Source: Pontiella desulfatans (lineage in GTDB: Bacteria > Verrucomicrobiota > Kiritimatiellia > Kiritimatiellales > Pontiellaceae). Taken from it: DNA of 64,000 nt. Both the position numbers and the translations under genes were made by a program. Where the stretch lies: NCBI RefSeq assembly GCF_900890425.1, contig NZ_CAAHFG010000002.1:186001-250000 (forward strand), written 5' to 3'. Position 1 is the first letter of the stretch. Each line of letters begins with the position of its first letter. This document shows, one piece after another, positions 33,939 through 41,357 of the stretch. Under the pieces are notes generated by a model, which saw only the letters and a program-made list of their open reading frames with translations, was not told where the DNA came from and made no database searches.

Positions 33939-33961
33939 CCGTTTCCATATTGGAAAAAGAG

Positions 33962-33990
33962 AAGGCGGGGCTTCGGCTCCGTCTTTTTTT
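33962..33990. terminator. Rho-independent terminator between ugd and rex
   Basis: AAGGCGGGGC-TTCG-GCTCCGTCTT forms a 10-bp stem (two G-T pairs) with a UUCG tetraloop, followed by seven T on the + strand. It ends the polysaccharide operon. The last bases overlap the rex stop codon, so it may also limit read-through from the convergent rex gene. Confidence 0.9.
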
Positions 33991-34642
33991 ATGCCTTCGT
34001 GCGGCCGCCTTCGATCAGGAGCCGGTGCGAGAGCACGGCCAGGCTGGAGGCGAGTTCCTCGCGCTGCAGGATGACGTGGTCGGGGACATCGAGGTTGGTG
34101 GGCGTGAAGTTCCAGATGGCCCGGATGCCGCCTTCGATCATGGCATTGGCCACGTCCTGCGCAACGGAGGCGGTGACGGTCATGACGCCGATCTGCACAT
34201 GCATGCGCTTGGCCAGCTCGGGCATCTTGGCAATATCGAGCACGGTTTTGCCGTTCACGGTGGTGCCGATGATTTCCGGGTCGCTATCAAATGCGGCGAC
34301 AATACGCATGCCATGCTGCTCGATGCCCTTGTAGCCCAGCAGGGCGGCGCCGAGGTTGCCGACTCCAACGAGGATGGCATCGGTGGTGTTCGACCAACCG
34401 AGGAATTCCTCGATGGCTTCGATGATCTCGTCCATGGGGAAGCCCAGGCGCGGCCGCCCAACGGCGCCGGTGATGGCCAGATCCTTGCGTACGACAATCG
34501 GGTCGAGCCCCAATTCCTTGGCAACGACGGTGCCGGAGGCATATTCCTCGCCATCTTCCTTCATTTTGCGCAACAGCCTAAGATACAGCGGCAGACGCTT
34601 GAGCGTCGGCACTCCGGCTGTTTTGCGTTCCAATTGACTCAT
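33989..34642 (-). CDS. rex: Redox-sensing transcriptional repressor Rex
   Basis: A 217-residue NADH/NAD-sensing repressor. N-terminal winged helix (LKRLPLYLRLLRKMKEDGEEYASGTVVAKELGLDPIVVRKDLA) with the Rex-typical GAVGRPRLGFP turn, then a Rossmann fold: ILVGVGNLGAALLGY, AAFDSDPEIIGTTVNG, and the C-terminal swapped helix. Rex represses fermentation and hydrogen genes when NAD is abundant and is released by NADH. It is divergent from pflB, and a TCGAT-N8-ATCGA palindrome lies 42 bases before its start, consistent with autoregulation and control of pflB. Its length matches the family. Confidence 0.95.
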   Translation of the reverse strand: MSQLERKTAGVPTLKRLPLYLRLLRKMKEDGEEYASGTVVAKELGLDPIVVRKDLAITGAVGRPRLGFPMDEIIEAIEEFLGWSNTTDAILVGVGNLGAALLGYKGIEQHGMRIVAAFDSDPEIIGTTVNGKTVLDIAKMPELAKRMHVQIGVMTVTASVAQDVANAMIEGGIRAIWNFTPTNLDVPDHVILQREELASSLAVLSHRLLIEGGRTKA

Positions 34643-34684
34643 TTGAAAAATCTCCAGTAATTGGTGAAACCGTACCAGTCTAGG

Positions 34685-34702
34685 TCGATATACGTCAATC
34701 GA
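34685..34702. promoter_or_regulatory. Candidate Rex operator between rex and pflB
   Basis: TCGAT-ATACGTCA-ATCGA, perfect 5-bp arms with an 8-base spacer. On the minus strand the right half reads TCGATTGACG, so a TTGACG -35-like box for rex is inside the site. The same arms and spacing occur at four other places, all upstream of fermentation/hydrogenase genes. It differs from the classic Rex consensus TTGTGAA-N4-TTCACAA, so the link to Rex is an inference from position. Confidence 0.7.
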
Positions 34703-34807
34703 TACATGGAGTTCGATTTCCCGTGGGAAGTGGATTCTCCGTTTAAGTCGTTGACCGTCCCGCCCCGCCTAACGATGATACCGTACTTTACCAGAGGAGA
34801 AATGAAG

Positions 34808-37039
34808 ATGGCTGACAAGGCGTGGGACGGCTTCGAGGGGAAGCAATGGCGGAAAACGATCGACGTTCGCGATTTTATCCAGAGCAACTACACGCCATAC
34901 GAGGGCGATTCCTCCTTCCTCGAAGCCGCAACGGCATCCACCTCCCGCCTATGGGAAACCGTATCCGGCCTGATGAAGCAGGAGCTGGGCAAGGGCGTGC
35001 TCGATGCCGATACCGCCGTGCCGTCCACCATCGTTTCCCACGCGCCGGGCTACATCGACCAACCGCTCGAAAAGATTGTCGGCCTGCAGACCGATGCGCC
35101 GCTTAAGCGGGCGATCATGCCCAATGGCGGCCGCCGCATGGTGGAGGTTGGGCTCGATGCCTACGGCTATGCGTTCGATGAGCAGATCAACGATTTCTAC
35201 AAGAAGTTCCGCAAGACCCATAACGATGGGGTGTTCGATGCCTACACGCCGGACATGCGCGCGGCGCGCTCCGCCGGCATCGTTACCGGCCTGCCGGATG
35301 CCTATGGCCGCGGGCGCATCATTGGCGACTACCGCCGCGTTGCCCTCTACGGCATTGATTTGCTGATGGCCGACAAGCTGAAGCAAAAAGCGCACTCCGA
35401 CCAGTCGCCAATGACCGAGGACGTGATCCGCGCCCGCGAAGAATATTCCGAACAGTTGCGCGCGTTGGAGGAGCTCAAGACGATGGGCGAGTCCTATGGC
35501 TTCGACCTTTCGCGCCCCGCCGGAAATGCGCAGGAGGCCATCCAATGGACCTATCTGGCCTACCTCGCCGCCACCAAGGAGCAGAATGGTGCCGCCATGT
35601 CGCTCGGCCGCGTTTCCTCCTTCTTCGATATCTACCTCGAGCGCGACCTCGCCGCCGGAATCCTTGCGGAGAGCGAGGCGCAGGAGCTGGTTGACCATTT
35701 CGTGATGAAGCTGCGCATGATCCGCTTCCTGCGCACCCCGGCCTACGACGAACTTTTTTCCGGCGACCCGACCTGGGTAACCGAATGCATCGGGGGCATG
35801 GGGGCCGACGGGCGTCCGCTCTGCACGAAAAGCAGCATGCGTTTCCTGCATACGGTCTACAACCTCGGCCCGGCGCCGGAGCCGAACCTGACCGTGCTCT
35901 GGTCGGAACAGCTTCCGGAAAACTTCAAGAAGTTCTGCGCCAGGGTTTCGATCGATACCAGCACCATCCAGTATGAGAGCGACGATTTGATGCGTCCGAA
36001 ATTCGGCGACGACTACGGCATTGCCTGCTGCGTTTCCGCCATGCCGATCGGAAAGCAGATGCAGTTTTTCGGTGCGCGCTGCAACCTCGCCAAGGCCTTG
36101 CTCTACGCGATCAACGGCGGTGTCGACGACATTTCCGGCGAGCAGGTCGGCCCGGACGTGGGCATCATTACCTCCGACTATCTGGACTATGGCCGCGTGA
36201 TGGCGAAGTTCAAGCTGGTGCAGGCCTGGTTGGCCGGGCTCTACCTCAATACGCTCAACGTCATCCACTACATGCACGACAAGTATGCCTACGAGCGCAT
36301 CCAGATGGCGCTGCACGATGCCGAGGTGCACCGCACCCTGGCCGGCGGAATTGCCGGGCTTTCCGTGGTGGCCGATGCCTTTTCCGCCATGAAGCACGCC
36401 AAGGTCAGGGTTATCCGCAATGAGCGGGGGCTGGCGGTCGATTATCAGATCGAAGGCGAATATCCGGCCTTCGGCAACAACGACGACCGGGTCGATTCCA
36501 TCGCCTGCGAGCTGGTGCGCGGGTTCATGGCGGAGCTGCGCAGGCACAAGGCCTATCGCGGCGCCGAGCCAACCATGTCGATCCTCACCATCACCTCCAA
36601 CGTGGTTTATGGCAAGAAGACCGGCAACACGCCGGATGGCCGCAAGGCCGGCGAACCCTTCGCTCCCGGCGCCAACCCGATGCACGGGCGCGATGTCCGC
36701 GGCTCCGTTGCCTCCATGGCTTCCGTCGCCAAGCTTCCGTACGACGATGCCGAGGACGGCATCTCCTACACGTTCTCGATTGTGCCGAAGGCGCTGGGCA
36801 AGACGGAGGAGGCGCGTGCCGGCATGCTCGTGAGCATGCTCGATGCCTACTTCCTCGAAGGCGGCCAGCACATCAACGTCAACGTGTTCGACCGCGCCAT
36901 GCTCGAAGACGCCATGGAGCACCCGGAACTTTATCCGCAGCTCACCATCCGCGTCTCCGGCTATGCCGTCAACTTCACCCGCCTGACCCGCGAGCAGCAG
37001 CTCGACGTCATCAACCGCACCTTCCACCAGAGGATGTAG
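34808..37039 (+). CDS. pflB: Formate C-acetyltransferase (pyruvate formate-lyase)
   Basis: A 743-residue glycyl-radical enzyme converting pyruvate and CoA to acetyl-CoA and formate. Catalytic Cys407-Cys408 in [20 protein letters not shown], and radical Gly718 in [13 protein letters not shown] near the C-terminus, matching E. coli C418/C419/G734 allowing for a shorter N-terminus. Start choice: AGAGGAG at 34793-34799 is eight bases before ATG 34808 but only two before ATG 34802; longer upstream starts run through the rex-pflB control region. The activating enzyme is next. Regulation by Rex is likely through the operator at 34685. Confidence 0.95.
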   Translation: MADKAWDGFEGKQWRKTIDVRDFIQSNYTPYEGDSSFLEAATASTSRLWETVSGLMKQELGKGVLDADTAVPSTIVSHAPGYIDQPLEKIVGLQTDAPLKRAIMPNGGRRMVEVGLDAYGYAFDEQINDFYKKFRKTHNDGVFDAYTPDMRAARSAGIVTGLPDAYGRGRIIGDYRRVALYGIDLLMADKLKQKAHSDQSPMTEDVIRAREEYSEQLRALEELKTMGESYGFDLSRPAGNAQEAIQWTYLAYLAATKEQNGAAMSLGRVSSFFDIYLERDLAAGILAESEAQELVDHFVMKLRMIRFLRTPAYDELFSGDPTWVTECIGGMGADGRPLCTKSSMRFLHTVYNLGPAPEPNLTVLWSEQLPENFKKFCARVSIDTSTIQYESDDLMRPKFGDDYGIACCVSAMPIGKQMQFFGARCNLAKALLYAINGGVDDISGEQVGPDVGIITSDYLDYGRVMAKFKLVQAWLAGLYLNTLNVIHYMHDKYAYERIQMALHDAEVHRTLAGGIAGLSVVADAFSAMKHAKVRVIRNERGLAVDYQIEGEYPAFGNNDDRVDSIACELVRGFMAELRRHKAYRGAEPTMSILTITSNVVYGKKTGNTPDGRKAGEPFAPGANPMHGRDVRGSVASMASVAKLPYDDAEDGISYTFSIVPKALGKTEEARAGMLVSMLDAYFLEGGQHINVNVFDRAMLEDAMEHPELYPQLTIRVSGYAVNFTRLTREQQLDVINRTFHQRM

Positions 37040-37040
37040 G

Positions 37041-37158
37041 AAATTAAGAATGTAGATTTAAGAATGAAGAATGGTCGGTCTGAGACAGCTTCTGATTACA
37101 AAAGGCCAACGCCGCTTGAGTTCCACAATTCTTAATTCTACATTCTGAAATCTTAATT
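37041..37158 (+). repeat. Palindromic intergenic repeat, family C copy 1
   Basis: About 118 bases filling the pflB-pflA gap: AATTAAGAATGTAGATTTAA near the left end and a complementary ATTCTTAATTCTACATTCTG at the right, around a core containing ATGGTCGGTCTG and AAAGGCCAACGCCG. A near copy is at 51091-51208. It would fold into a long hairpin between pflB and pflA in the shared transcript and could tune the ratio of the two proteins; it also replaces any clear ribosome-binding site for pflA. Confidence 0.8.
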
Positions 37159-37911
37159 ATGACTATTGAGGAAGCTAGGGAAGTGCGGGGGCGGGTCGGC
37201 GCCTATGAGAGCTGCGGGACGGTCGATGGGCCGGGGCTGCGCTTCATTGTATTCTTCCAGGGGTGCCCGATGCGCTGTCTCTATTGCCATAATCCCGAAT
37301 CGTGGGATTTCAGTGCGGGCGAGGAGGTCACGGCGGGCGAGGTTTTCGGGGAGATCCGCAAATACAAGAACTTCATGCGCACCTCCGGCGGTGGCGTCAC
37401 CTTTTCCGGCGGTGAGCCGCTGAGCCGCCCGCGCTTCCTTGAGGCGCTGCTGACGCTCTGCAAGGAGGAGGGGATTCACACGGTGGTCGACACCAGCGGT
37501 TTCACGCAGTTGACCGATACGGTGAAGCGGATCGTGGAGCTAACGGATCTTTTCCTGCTCGACGTGAAGTGCGTCAACGCCAACATGCACCAGATCATAA
37601 CCGGCGAAACCAACTCCAAGACCTTTGCGTTTGCCGAACTGCTCGCCGAATGGGGCAAGCCGGTCATCCTTCGCTATGTTTTCGTTCCCCAGCTCAACGA
37701 TCGCGTGCACCTCATGCGCAAGCTGGCCAAGTGGGCCGTGGATTTGGGAAACATCGAGAAGGTCGAGCTGTTGCCTTTCCACAAGATGGGCGAGTGGAAG
37801 TGGAAGAAACATGGCTTGCCCTACCGCCTGTCCGAAACCCGTGTCCCCGAGCCCGAAGAGATCGAACACTTCGCCGACATCTTCCGGAAATACGGCCTGA
37901 CCGTGGAGTAG
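37159..37911 (+). CDS. pflA: Pyruvate formate-lyase activating enzyme
   Basis: A 250-residue radical-SAM enzyme that installs the glycyl radical on PflB. The [4Fe-4S] Cys cluster is GCPMRCLYCHNPESW (C-x3-C-x2-C) near residues 37-46; SGGGVTFSGGEPL binds SAM, and the C-terminal VELLPFHKMGEWKWKKHG is typical of PflA. GRVGAYESCGTVDGPGLRF aligns with the E. coli N-terminus. ATG 37159 lacks a Shine-Dalgarno sequence because repeat family C abuts it; GTG 37180, preceded by AGGGAA, is a plausible alternative that keeps all motifs. Confidence 0.95.
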   Translation: MTIEEAREVRGRVGAYESCGTVDGPGLRFIVFFQGCPMRCLYCHNPESWDFSAGEEVTAGEVFGEIRKYKNFMRTSGGGVTFSGGEPLSRPRFLEALLTLCKEEGIHTVVDTSGFTQLTDTVKRIVELTDLFLLDVKCVNANMHQIITGETNSKTFAFAELLAEWGKPVILRYVFVPQLNDRVHLMRKLAKWAVDLGNIEKVELLPFHKMGEWKWKKHGLPYRLSETRVPEPEEIEHFADIFRKYGLTVE

Positions 37912-37933
37912 CGCGGATATCAGCTCCGCGTTT
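37912..37933 (+). terminator. Weak stem-loop after pflA
   Basis: CGCGGA-TATCAGC-TCCGCG followed by TTT starts right after the pflA stop. The stem is six base pairs with a short T-run, so termination is possible but weaker than the larger hairpin that follows at 37955-37996. Confidence 0.5.
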
Positions 37934-37954
37934 CCCGCTCCGGTACAGCCTCCG

Positions 37955-37996
37955 GAAAAAAACGGCGCGGAGCGGCTTTCGCCGCCCCGCGCCGTT
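37955..37996 (-). terminator. Terminator of the minus-strand hydrogenase gene set
   Basis: AACGGCGCGG at 37961-37970 pairs with CCGCGCCGTT at 37987-37996, with an inner GCGGC-TTTC-GCCGC stem. Reading the minus strand, the hairpin is followed by a run of seven T (the A-run at 37955-37961), so it fits an intrinsic terminator for the ferredoxin gene that ends at 38033. Confidence 0.8.
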
Positions 37997-38032
37997 GGTT
38001 GTTGGAACAGGAGGAGTAATGGAGCGGGACGG

Positions 38033-38278
38033 CTAGGTCGCCGCTAAAACGGCTTGCCTGACCTGGGCGAGGGTGGCGCGGCTGAAAACCTGGTTGTTCA
38101 CTTTCACGCGTGGTGCGTTCGCCGTGTCGGACGTGCATCGGTGCTCGCAGTTGCCGCAACTCACGTGAACCACCGATCTCATCTTCGGGCTCAGAATCTG
38201 GTCGAACTGTTTCAGCCACGTGGCCTGGGTTTGGTTGCAATCGGCACCGGTGCAAATCGTCACATCTACTTTTTTCAT
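38033..38278 (-). CDS. Small thioredoxin-like [2Fe-2S] ferredoxin
   Basis: An 81-residue protein starting MKKVDVTICTGADCNQTQ. It has the thioredoxin-like [2Fe-2S] fold of NuoE C-termini and related small ferredoxins: Cys9 and Cys14 in CTGADC, then CGNCEHRC about 40 residues later. Compared with usual members the second pair is embedded in three closely spaced Cys. ATG 38278 is preferred over a longer frame starting at 38326. Two relatives are in the same gene set (39829 and 43128). It may carry electrons for the hydrogenase system. Two TCGAT-N8-ATCGA sites lie just upstream. Confidence 0.7.
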   Translation of the reverse strand: MKKVDVTICTGADCNQTQATWLKQFDQILSPKMRSVVHVSCGNCEHRCTSDTANAPRVKVNNQVFSRATLAQVRQAVLAAT

Positions 38279-38332
38279 TTCTGGTCTCTCCATCCATTCC
38301 GTTTGGGAATGCGCGGAATAGATCAAAAAGTA

Positions 38333-38350
38333 TCGATATGGGTCAATCGA
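38333..38350. promoter_or_regulatory. Candidate Rex operator, proximal copy
   Basis: TCGAT-ATGGGTCA-ATCGA, 55 bases upstream of the minus-strand ferredoxin start. On the minus strand its right half contains TTGACC, usable as a -35 element, followed after 16-18 bases by a GATCTATT region. The sequence matches the arms and spacing of the sites at 34685, 43428 and 43508. Confidence 0.7.
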
Positions 38351-38354
38351 ATAA

Positions 38355-38372
38355 TCGATATATTTTCATCGA
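38355..38372. promoter_or_regulatory. Candidate Rex operator, distal copy
   Basis: TCGAT-ATATTTTC-ATCGA, four bases beyond the proximal site, giving a tandem pair centred 22 bases apart, i.e. about two helical turns, which could allow cooperative binding on one DNA face. It lies between the 3' end of the hydrogenase gene and the ferredoxin promoter. Confidence 0.65.
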
Positions 38373-38379
38373 AATGTGT

Positions 38380-39825
38380 TTAGGCCTTTAACGACGGGCT
38401 TTCTTCGACCAATTTCTTTAGTTGGCGGAGGGCGATTTTGGGGTTTCCGAGGGTTCCGGGGCCGGCGATGCAACCGCCTTCGCACGACATCATCTCAACA
38501 AAGTTTCCGGTACAGGCCTTATTCGCCCAGAGCCGCATCTGGTTGATCGCCTTGCGGTCGATGCCATCGACGAGCACGGGGTGCAGGGCCGCATTGGCGG
38601 GCGCGAGCGATTGTACGGCGGTCGTTACGCCGCCACTGGCGGCAAAGCCGCGCCCCTCGCCGTGGACGTTTGCGCCAAGGGGGATTTCTTCGCATTCGAG
38701 CACATCGATTCCGGCGCCGACGAGCATGGCGCCGAGCTCCTCGAAGGTGAGCACCAAATCGACGTCCGGATTGCGGGTTGCTTCGACCCGCTTGGCGATG
38801 CACGGGCCAATGAAGACGGTCGCGGATTCGGGGTTTTTCGACCGGATGTGCGCCGCCGTGAAGGCCATCGGCGTTGGCGTGCCGGAAACATAGGGCTTCA
38901 TTTCGGGCAGATGCTTTTCGACGGTTTCCATATAGGCCGGGCAGCAGGAAGTGGTCATGAAGCGCGCGCCTTCGCCCATCTTTTCCATCCACTCCGCGCT
39001 TTCGTGCCGCGTGGTTTCGTCGGCGCCTTCGGCCACCTCGGCAACGGCGGCAAAGCCGAGTTGCTTCAGCGCCGACACGAGCTGGGGCAGGGTGCCGGGC
39101 AACTGCCCGACCACGGAGGGGGCAACCATGGCCACGGCGGTGCCGGTCTGCAACTGCTTCAAGACATCGACCATCTGCGACATATCCGAAATCGCTGCGA
39201 AGGGGCACTCGCGCAGGCATTTGCCGCAGTAGGTGCACTTCGCATGGTCGATCACCTCGCGGCCGGTTGCCTCGTCCTTGCTGATGGCGCCGACGGGGCA
39301 GGCCTCCTCGCAGGGGATCGGGACGCGGATGATGGCGTGGTAGGGGCAGGCCTTCATGCAGAGGCCGCAGTTAACGCATTTGTCCGGGTTCAGCTCCGCC
39401 TTGCCTTTGCGGAACTCGATGGCGTCCTTGGGGCAGACGGCTTCGCAGGAGCGCGCGATGCAGCCCTTGCAGGCGTCGGTGGCGCTGTAGCGCGAGGTGA
39501 CGCAGGCGCTGCAAGCCACATCGATGACCGTGAGTTTTGGATCGGCCGGAGCTTCGCGTTGCAGGGCGTCGTCGTAGTAGGCGCTGATGGGCTTGAGCTC
39601 GTCGGATTCGTTTTCAACGCCGAATCCGAGCGCGGCCATGGCGCGGTATTTGAGCACGGCACGATCCTTGTAGATGCAGCAACGCGAGGAATCGTTGGCG
39701 TTCTTCGGGCGCATTGCCAGCGGAATGCGGTTGAGCGCGTCGGCGGGTTGTTCGGTGAAAAAGGCGCGGGCAACCCGGACGAGGATTTCCTTGCGGAGAC
39801 GGTTGGCTTTGTTGTCGTGGAACAT
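38380..39825 (-). CDS. Group B-type monomeric [FeFe] hydrogenase
   Basis: A 481-residue iron hydrogenase. N-terminus MFHDNKANRLRKEILVRVAR and RCCIYKDRAVLKYR are typical of group B enzymes. Ferredoxin-like Cys clusters follow (CKGCIARSCEAVCP, CVNCGLCMKACP, CTYCGKCLRECP; about residues 118-225). H-cluster motifs: TSCCPAY near 290, FIGPCIAKR near 339 and MSCEGGCIAGPG near 446. It should interconvert protons and H2 with ferredoxin-type electrons in the cytosol. It lies four bases after the small ferredoxin gene at 39829. H-cluster maturases HydEFG are not in the window. Group B enzymes are little studied, so direction of catalysis is uncertain. Confidence 0.9.
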   Translation of the reverse strand: MFHDNKANRLRKEILVRVARAFFTEQPADALNRIPLAMRPKNANDSSRCCIYKDRAVLKYRAMAALGFGVENESDELKPISAYYDDALQREAPADPKLTVIDVACSACVTSRYSATDACKGCIARSCEAVCPKDAIEFRKGKAELNPDKCVNCGLCMKACPYHAIIRVPIPCEEACPVGAISKDEATGREVIDHAKCTYCGKCLRECPFAAISDMSQMVDVLKQLQTGTAVAMVAPSVVGQLPGTLPQLVSALKQLGFAAVAEVAEGADETTRHESAEWMEKMGEGARFMTTSCCPAYMETVEKHLPEMKPYVSGTPTPMAFTAAHIRSKNPESATVFIGPCIAKRVEATRNPDVDLVLTFEELGAMLVGAGIDVLECEEIPLGANVHGEGRGFAASGGVTTAVQSLAPANAALHPVLVDGIDRKAINQMRLWANKACTGNFVEMMSCEGGCIAGPGTLGNPKIALRQLKKLVEESPSLKA

Positions 39826-39828
39826 GGT

Positions 39829-40089
39829 TTAGGCCTCCACTTCCAGGATGTCCCGCACGGCATCGAGCACCTTGGTCAGGTTGGCGTCGGAGATCACACG
39901 GTCGTCCACCATCACGAACGGCGCCCGGCCGTGGGCTTCGTCGTTGCACAGGCCGAGGCAGTGCGCCCCGGAAACCTCCACGAGTTCGCGCACATAGGGA
40001 TCGAGCACTTCGTCGAGCGCAAGCAGGTGGGCGGCTCCCATCAGATAGCAGGTGGTGCCGGTACAGATGGACACGTTGACTTTTTTCAT
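39829..40089 (-). CDS. NuoE-like [2Fe-2S] ferredoxin
   Basis: An 86-residue thioredoxin-fold [2Fe-2S] protein: Cys9 and Cys14 in CTGTTC and a second pair in AHCLGLC, followed by PFVMVDDRVISDANLTKVLD. This is the C-terminal electron-transfer domain of NuoE/HydC type subunits standing alone. It overlaps the phosphatase gene upstream by four bases and lies four bases before the hydrogenase, so it is probably that enzyme's electron partner. Start ATG 40089. Confidence 0.85.
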   Translation of the reverse strand: MKKVNVSICTGTTCYLMGAAHLLALDEVLDPYVRELVEVSGAHCLGLCNDEAHGRAPFVMVDDRVISDANLTKVLDAVRDILEVEA

Positions 40090-41357
40090 ATGAACTCCAG
40101 TTTAACTTCCTTGAAATAGGTTGTTTCGAGAACGGTGGCGATGCGGCGCATCAGGCTTCGGCGGATTTCAAGCTCCACCGGCAGGTTGGGATCCTGGTGT
40201 GCCTGGTTGATCTTGGTGCCGACGAGGATTTGGATGACGTCGGAGTCGAGCAGCTGGTCGGCCAGCAAGACGGCGGCGTTTTCCTGCGCAGGCCGAGGCT
40301 TGCCGTCCAGCAGATTCAGGGTTTCCGTAAGTGTCAGGATGCCCTCGGTCACGAGATCAACGCCCTCGATGCGCGATACGGGCGGCAGGGTGGAGCGCCG
40401 GAAACGGAACAGGTCGGTTTCGATTTTTGCATTGAGTTCGCGCGCGACAATCTCAGCCGAGGTGCCGCCGCTGACGATGGTATGTCCGTCGAACGAACGG
40501 ATGGTTTCGGCATAGTCGGCATCGCGCTTTTCCGAGAAGGGTGGCCCCGATGCGAGCAGGGTGCGGCGCGGCGTGCGGAAATAGAGCACGCCGCAGGTGA
40601 TGTCGTCGTAGGCCTTGCGCTCGGGTTCCTTCTGCAGCGCGCCGCGCACCACCTGTTCGGCCAGCGTGCGGGCCGACATGCGCGGGTCGGCGCCAACCAG
40701 CTTCTGTGTGAACTCGGCGCAGCCCTGGATGCGCCAGCCGAGCGGATAGGTGGCCGAGCCCATGCCCGATTCCGTGACGCCGTCGCTGAAAAAGACAATG
40801 CGGTCTTCGGGGTGTGCATCGAAGCGGTAGACGCGCAGCCTGCGGTAGTCGCCCTGCGTGCTTCCATATTCCCGGCAATCGATTTCGATCGGCTCGCCGC
40901 CGCGCAGCAGGATGAACGGCGGGTTGCCCTGTTCAACGATTTGGACGCTGCCGTCGGGGCGGCAGTCGACCACGGTGAAGGTGGCATAGGCAATCTTGCG
41001 CACCTTGCAGACCGGCAGCGAATTCATGATGACTTTGGCATAATGCACAAAGTCGGTATCGGACTCCGCAAACTTGATCGCCATGCGTGCGGTCATGTTG
41101 GCTAGAATGTTGGCTTTCACGCCGCTGCCAAGCCCGTCGGAAAGCACCGTCAGCAGGCGGTTGTTCCTGGAATCCTTATGCACCATGAACGCATCGCCCG
41201 CCGTGTGCTGCGAATGCTTCCGCACCTGGTGGAATTCCAGTTCCTTGAACAGGTTTGTTTTACCCCCCGCTTCGCTGGAGGCACGGAAGCACGGAGAGGT
41301 TTCGGTTGCTCCGAGTCGTAGCGTCCCCGCGGTGGAATATTCTCTGTTGCTAGACAT
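40086..41357 (-). CDS. SpoIIE-type PP2C phosphatase
   Basis: A 423-residue serine/threonine phosphatase of the SpoIIE type. The catalytic domain starts near residue 35 (LFKELEFHQVRKHSQHTAGDAFMV); VLSDGLGSGVKANILANMTARM and VFFSDGVTESGMG provide the metal-binding Asp-Gly motifs. Such phosphatases regularly accompany PAS-containing sensory [FeFe] hydrogenases and are thought to relay their signal. ATG 41357 overlaps the sensory hydrogenase stop by eight bases. Residues about 11-34 (GTLRLGATETSPCFRASSEA...) are encoded by a copy of palindromic repeat family A and have no counterpart in the family, so the N-terminus is a repeat-derived extension. Confidence 0.85.
   Translation of the reverse strand: MSSNREYSTAGTLRLGATETSPCFRASSEAGGKTNLFKELEFHQVRKHSQHTAGDAFMVHKDSRNNRLLTVLSDGLGSGVKANILANMTARMAIKFAESDTDFVHYAKVIMNSLPVCKVRKIAYATFTVVDCRPDGSVQIVEQGNPPFILLRGGEPIEIDCREYGSTQGDYRRLRVYRFDAHPEDRIVFFSDGVTESGMGSATYPLGWRIQGCAEFTQKLVGADPRMSARTLAEQVVRGALQKEPERKAYDDITCGVLYFRTPRRTLLASGPPFSEKRDADYAETIRSFDGHTIVSGGTSAEIVARELNAKIETDLFRFRRSTLPPVSRIEGVDLVTEGILTLTETLNLLDGKPRPAQENAAVLLADQLLDSDVIQILVGTKINQAHQDPNLPVELEIRRSLMRRIATVLETTYFKEVKLEFI
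41258..41330. repeat. Repeat family A arm inside the phosphatase coding sequence
   Basis: On the + strand TTTTACCCCCCGCTTCGCTG then GAGGCACGGAAGCACGGAGA, followed by TGCTCCGAG, matches the reverse complement of the repeat at 27032-27111 (AACCACCCGCTTCGCTAGAG then ACACAGAGACTCGGAG). Here it is in frame within the phosphatase gene near its 5' end. The outer boundary at 41330 is approximate. Confidence 0.7.

Noticed and set aside
34661-34807. N-terminal extension of pflB from 34661
   Set aside because: The extension has no counterpart in pyruvate formate-lyases, overlaps the rex-pflB operator, and a proper ribosome-binding site sits at 34793-34799.
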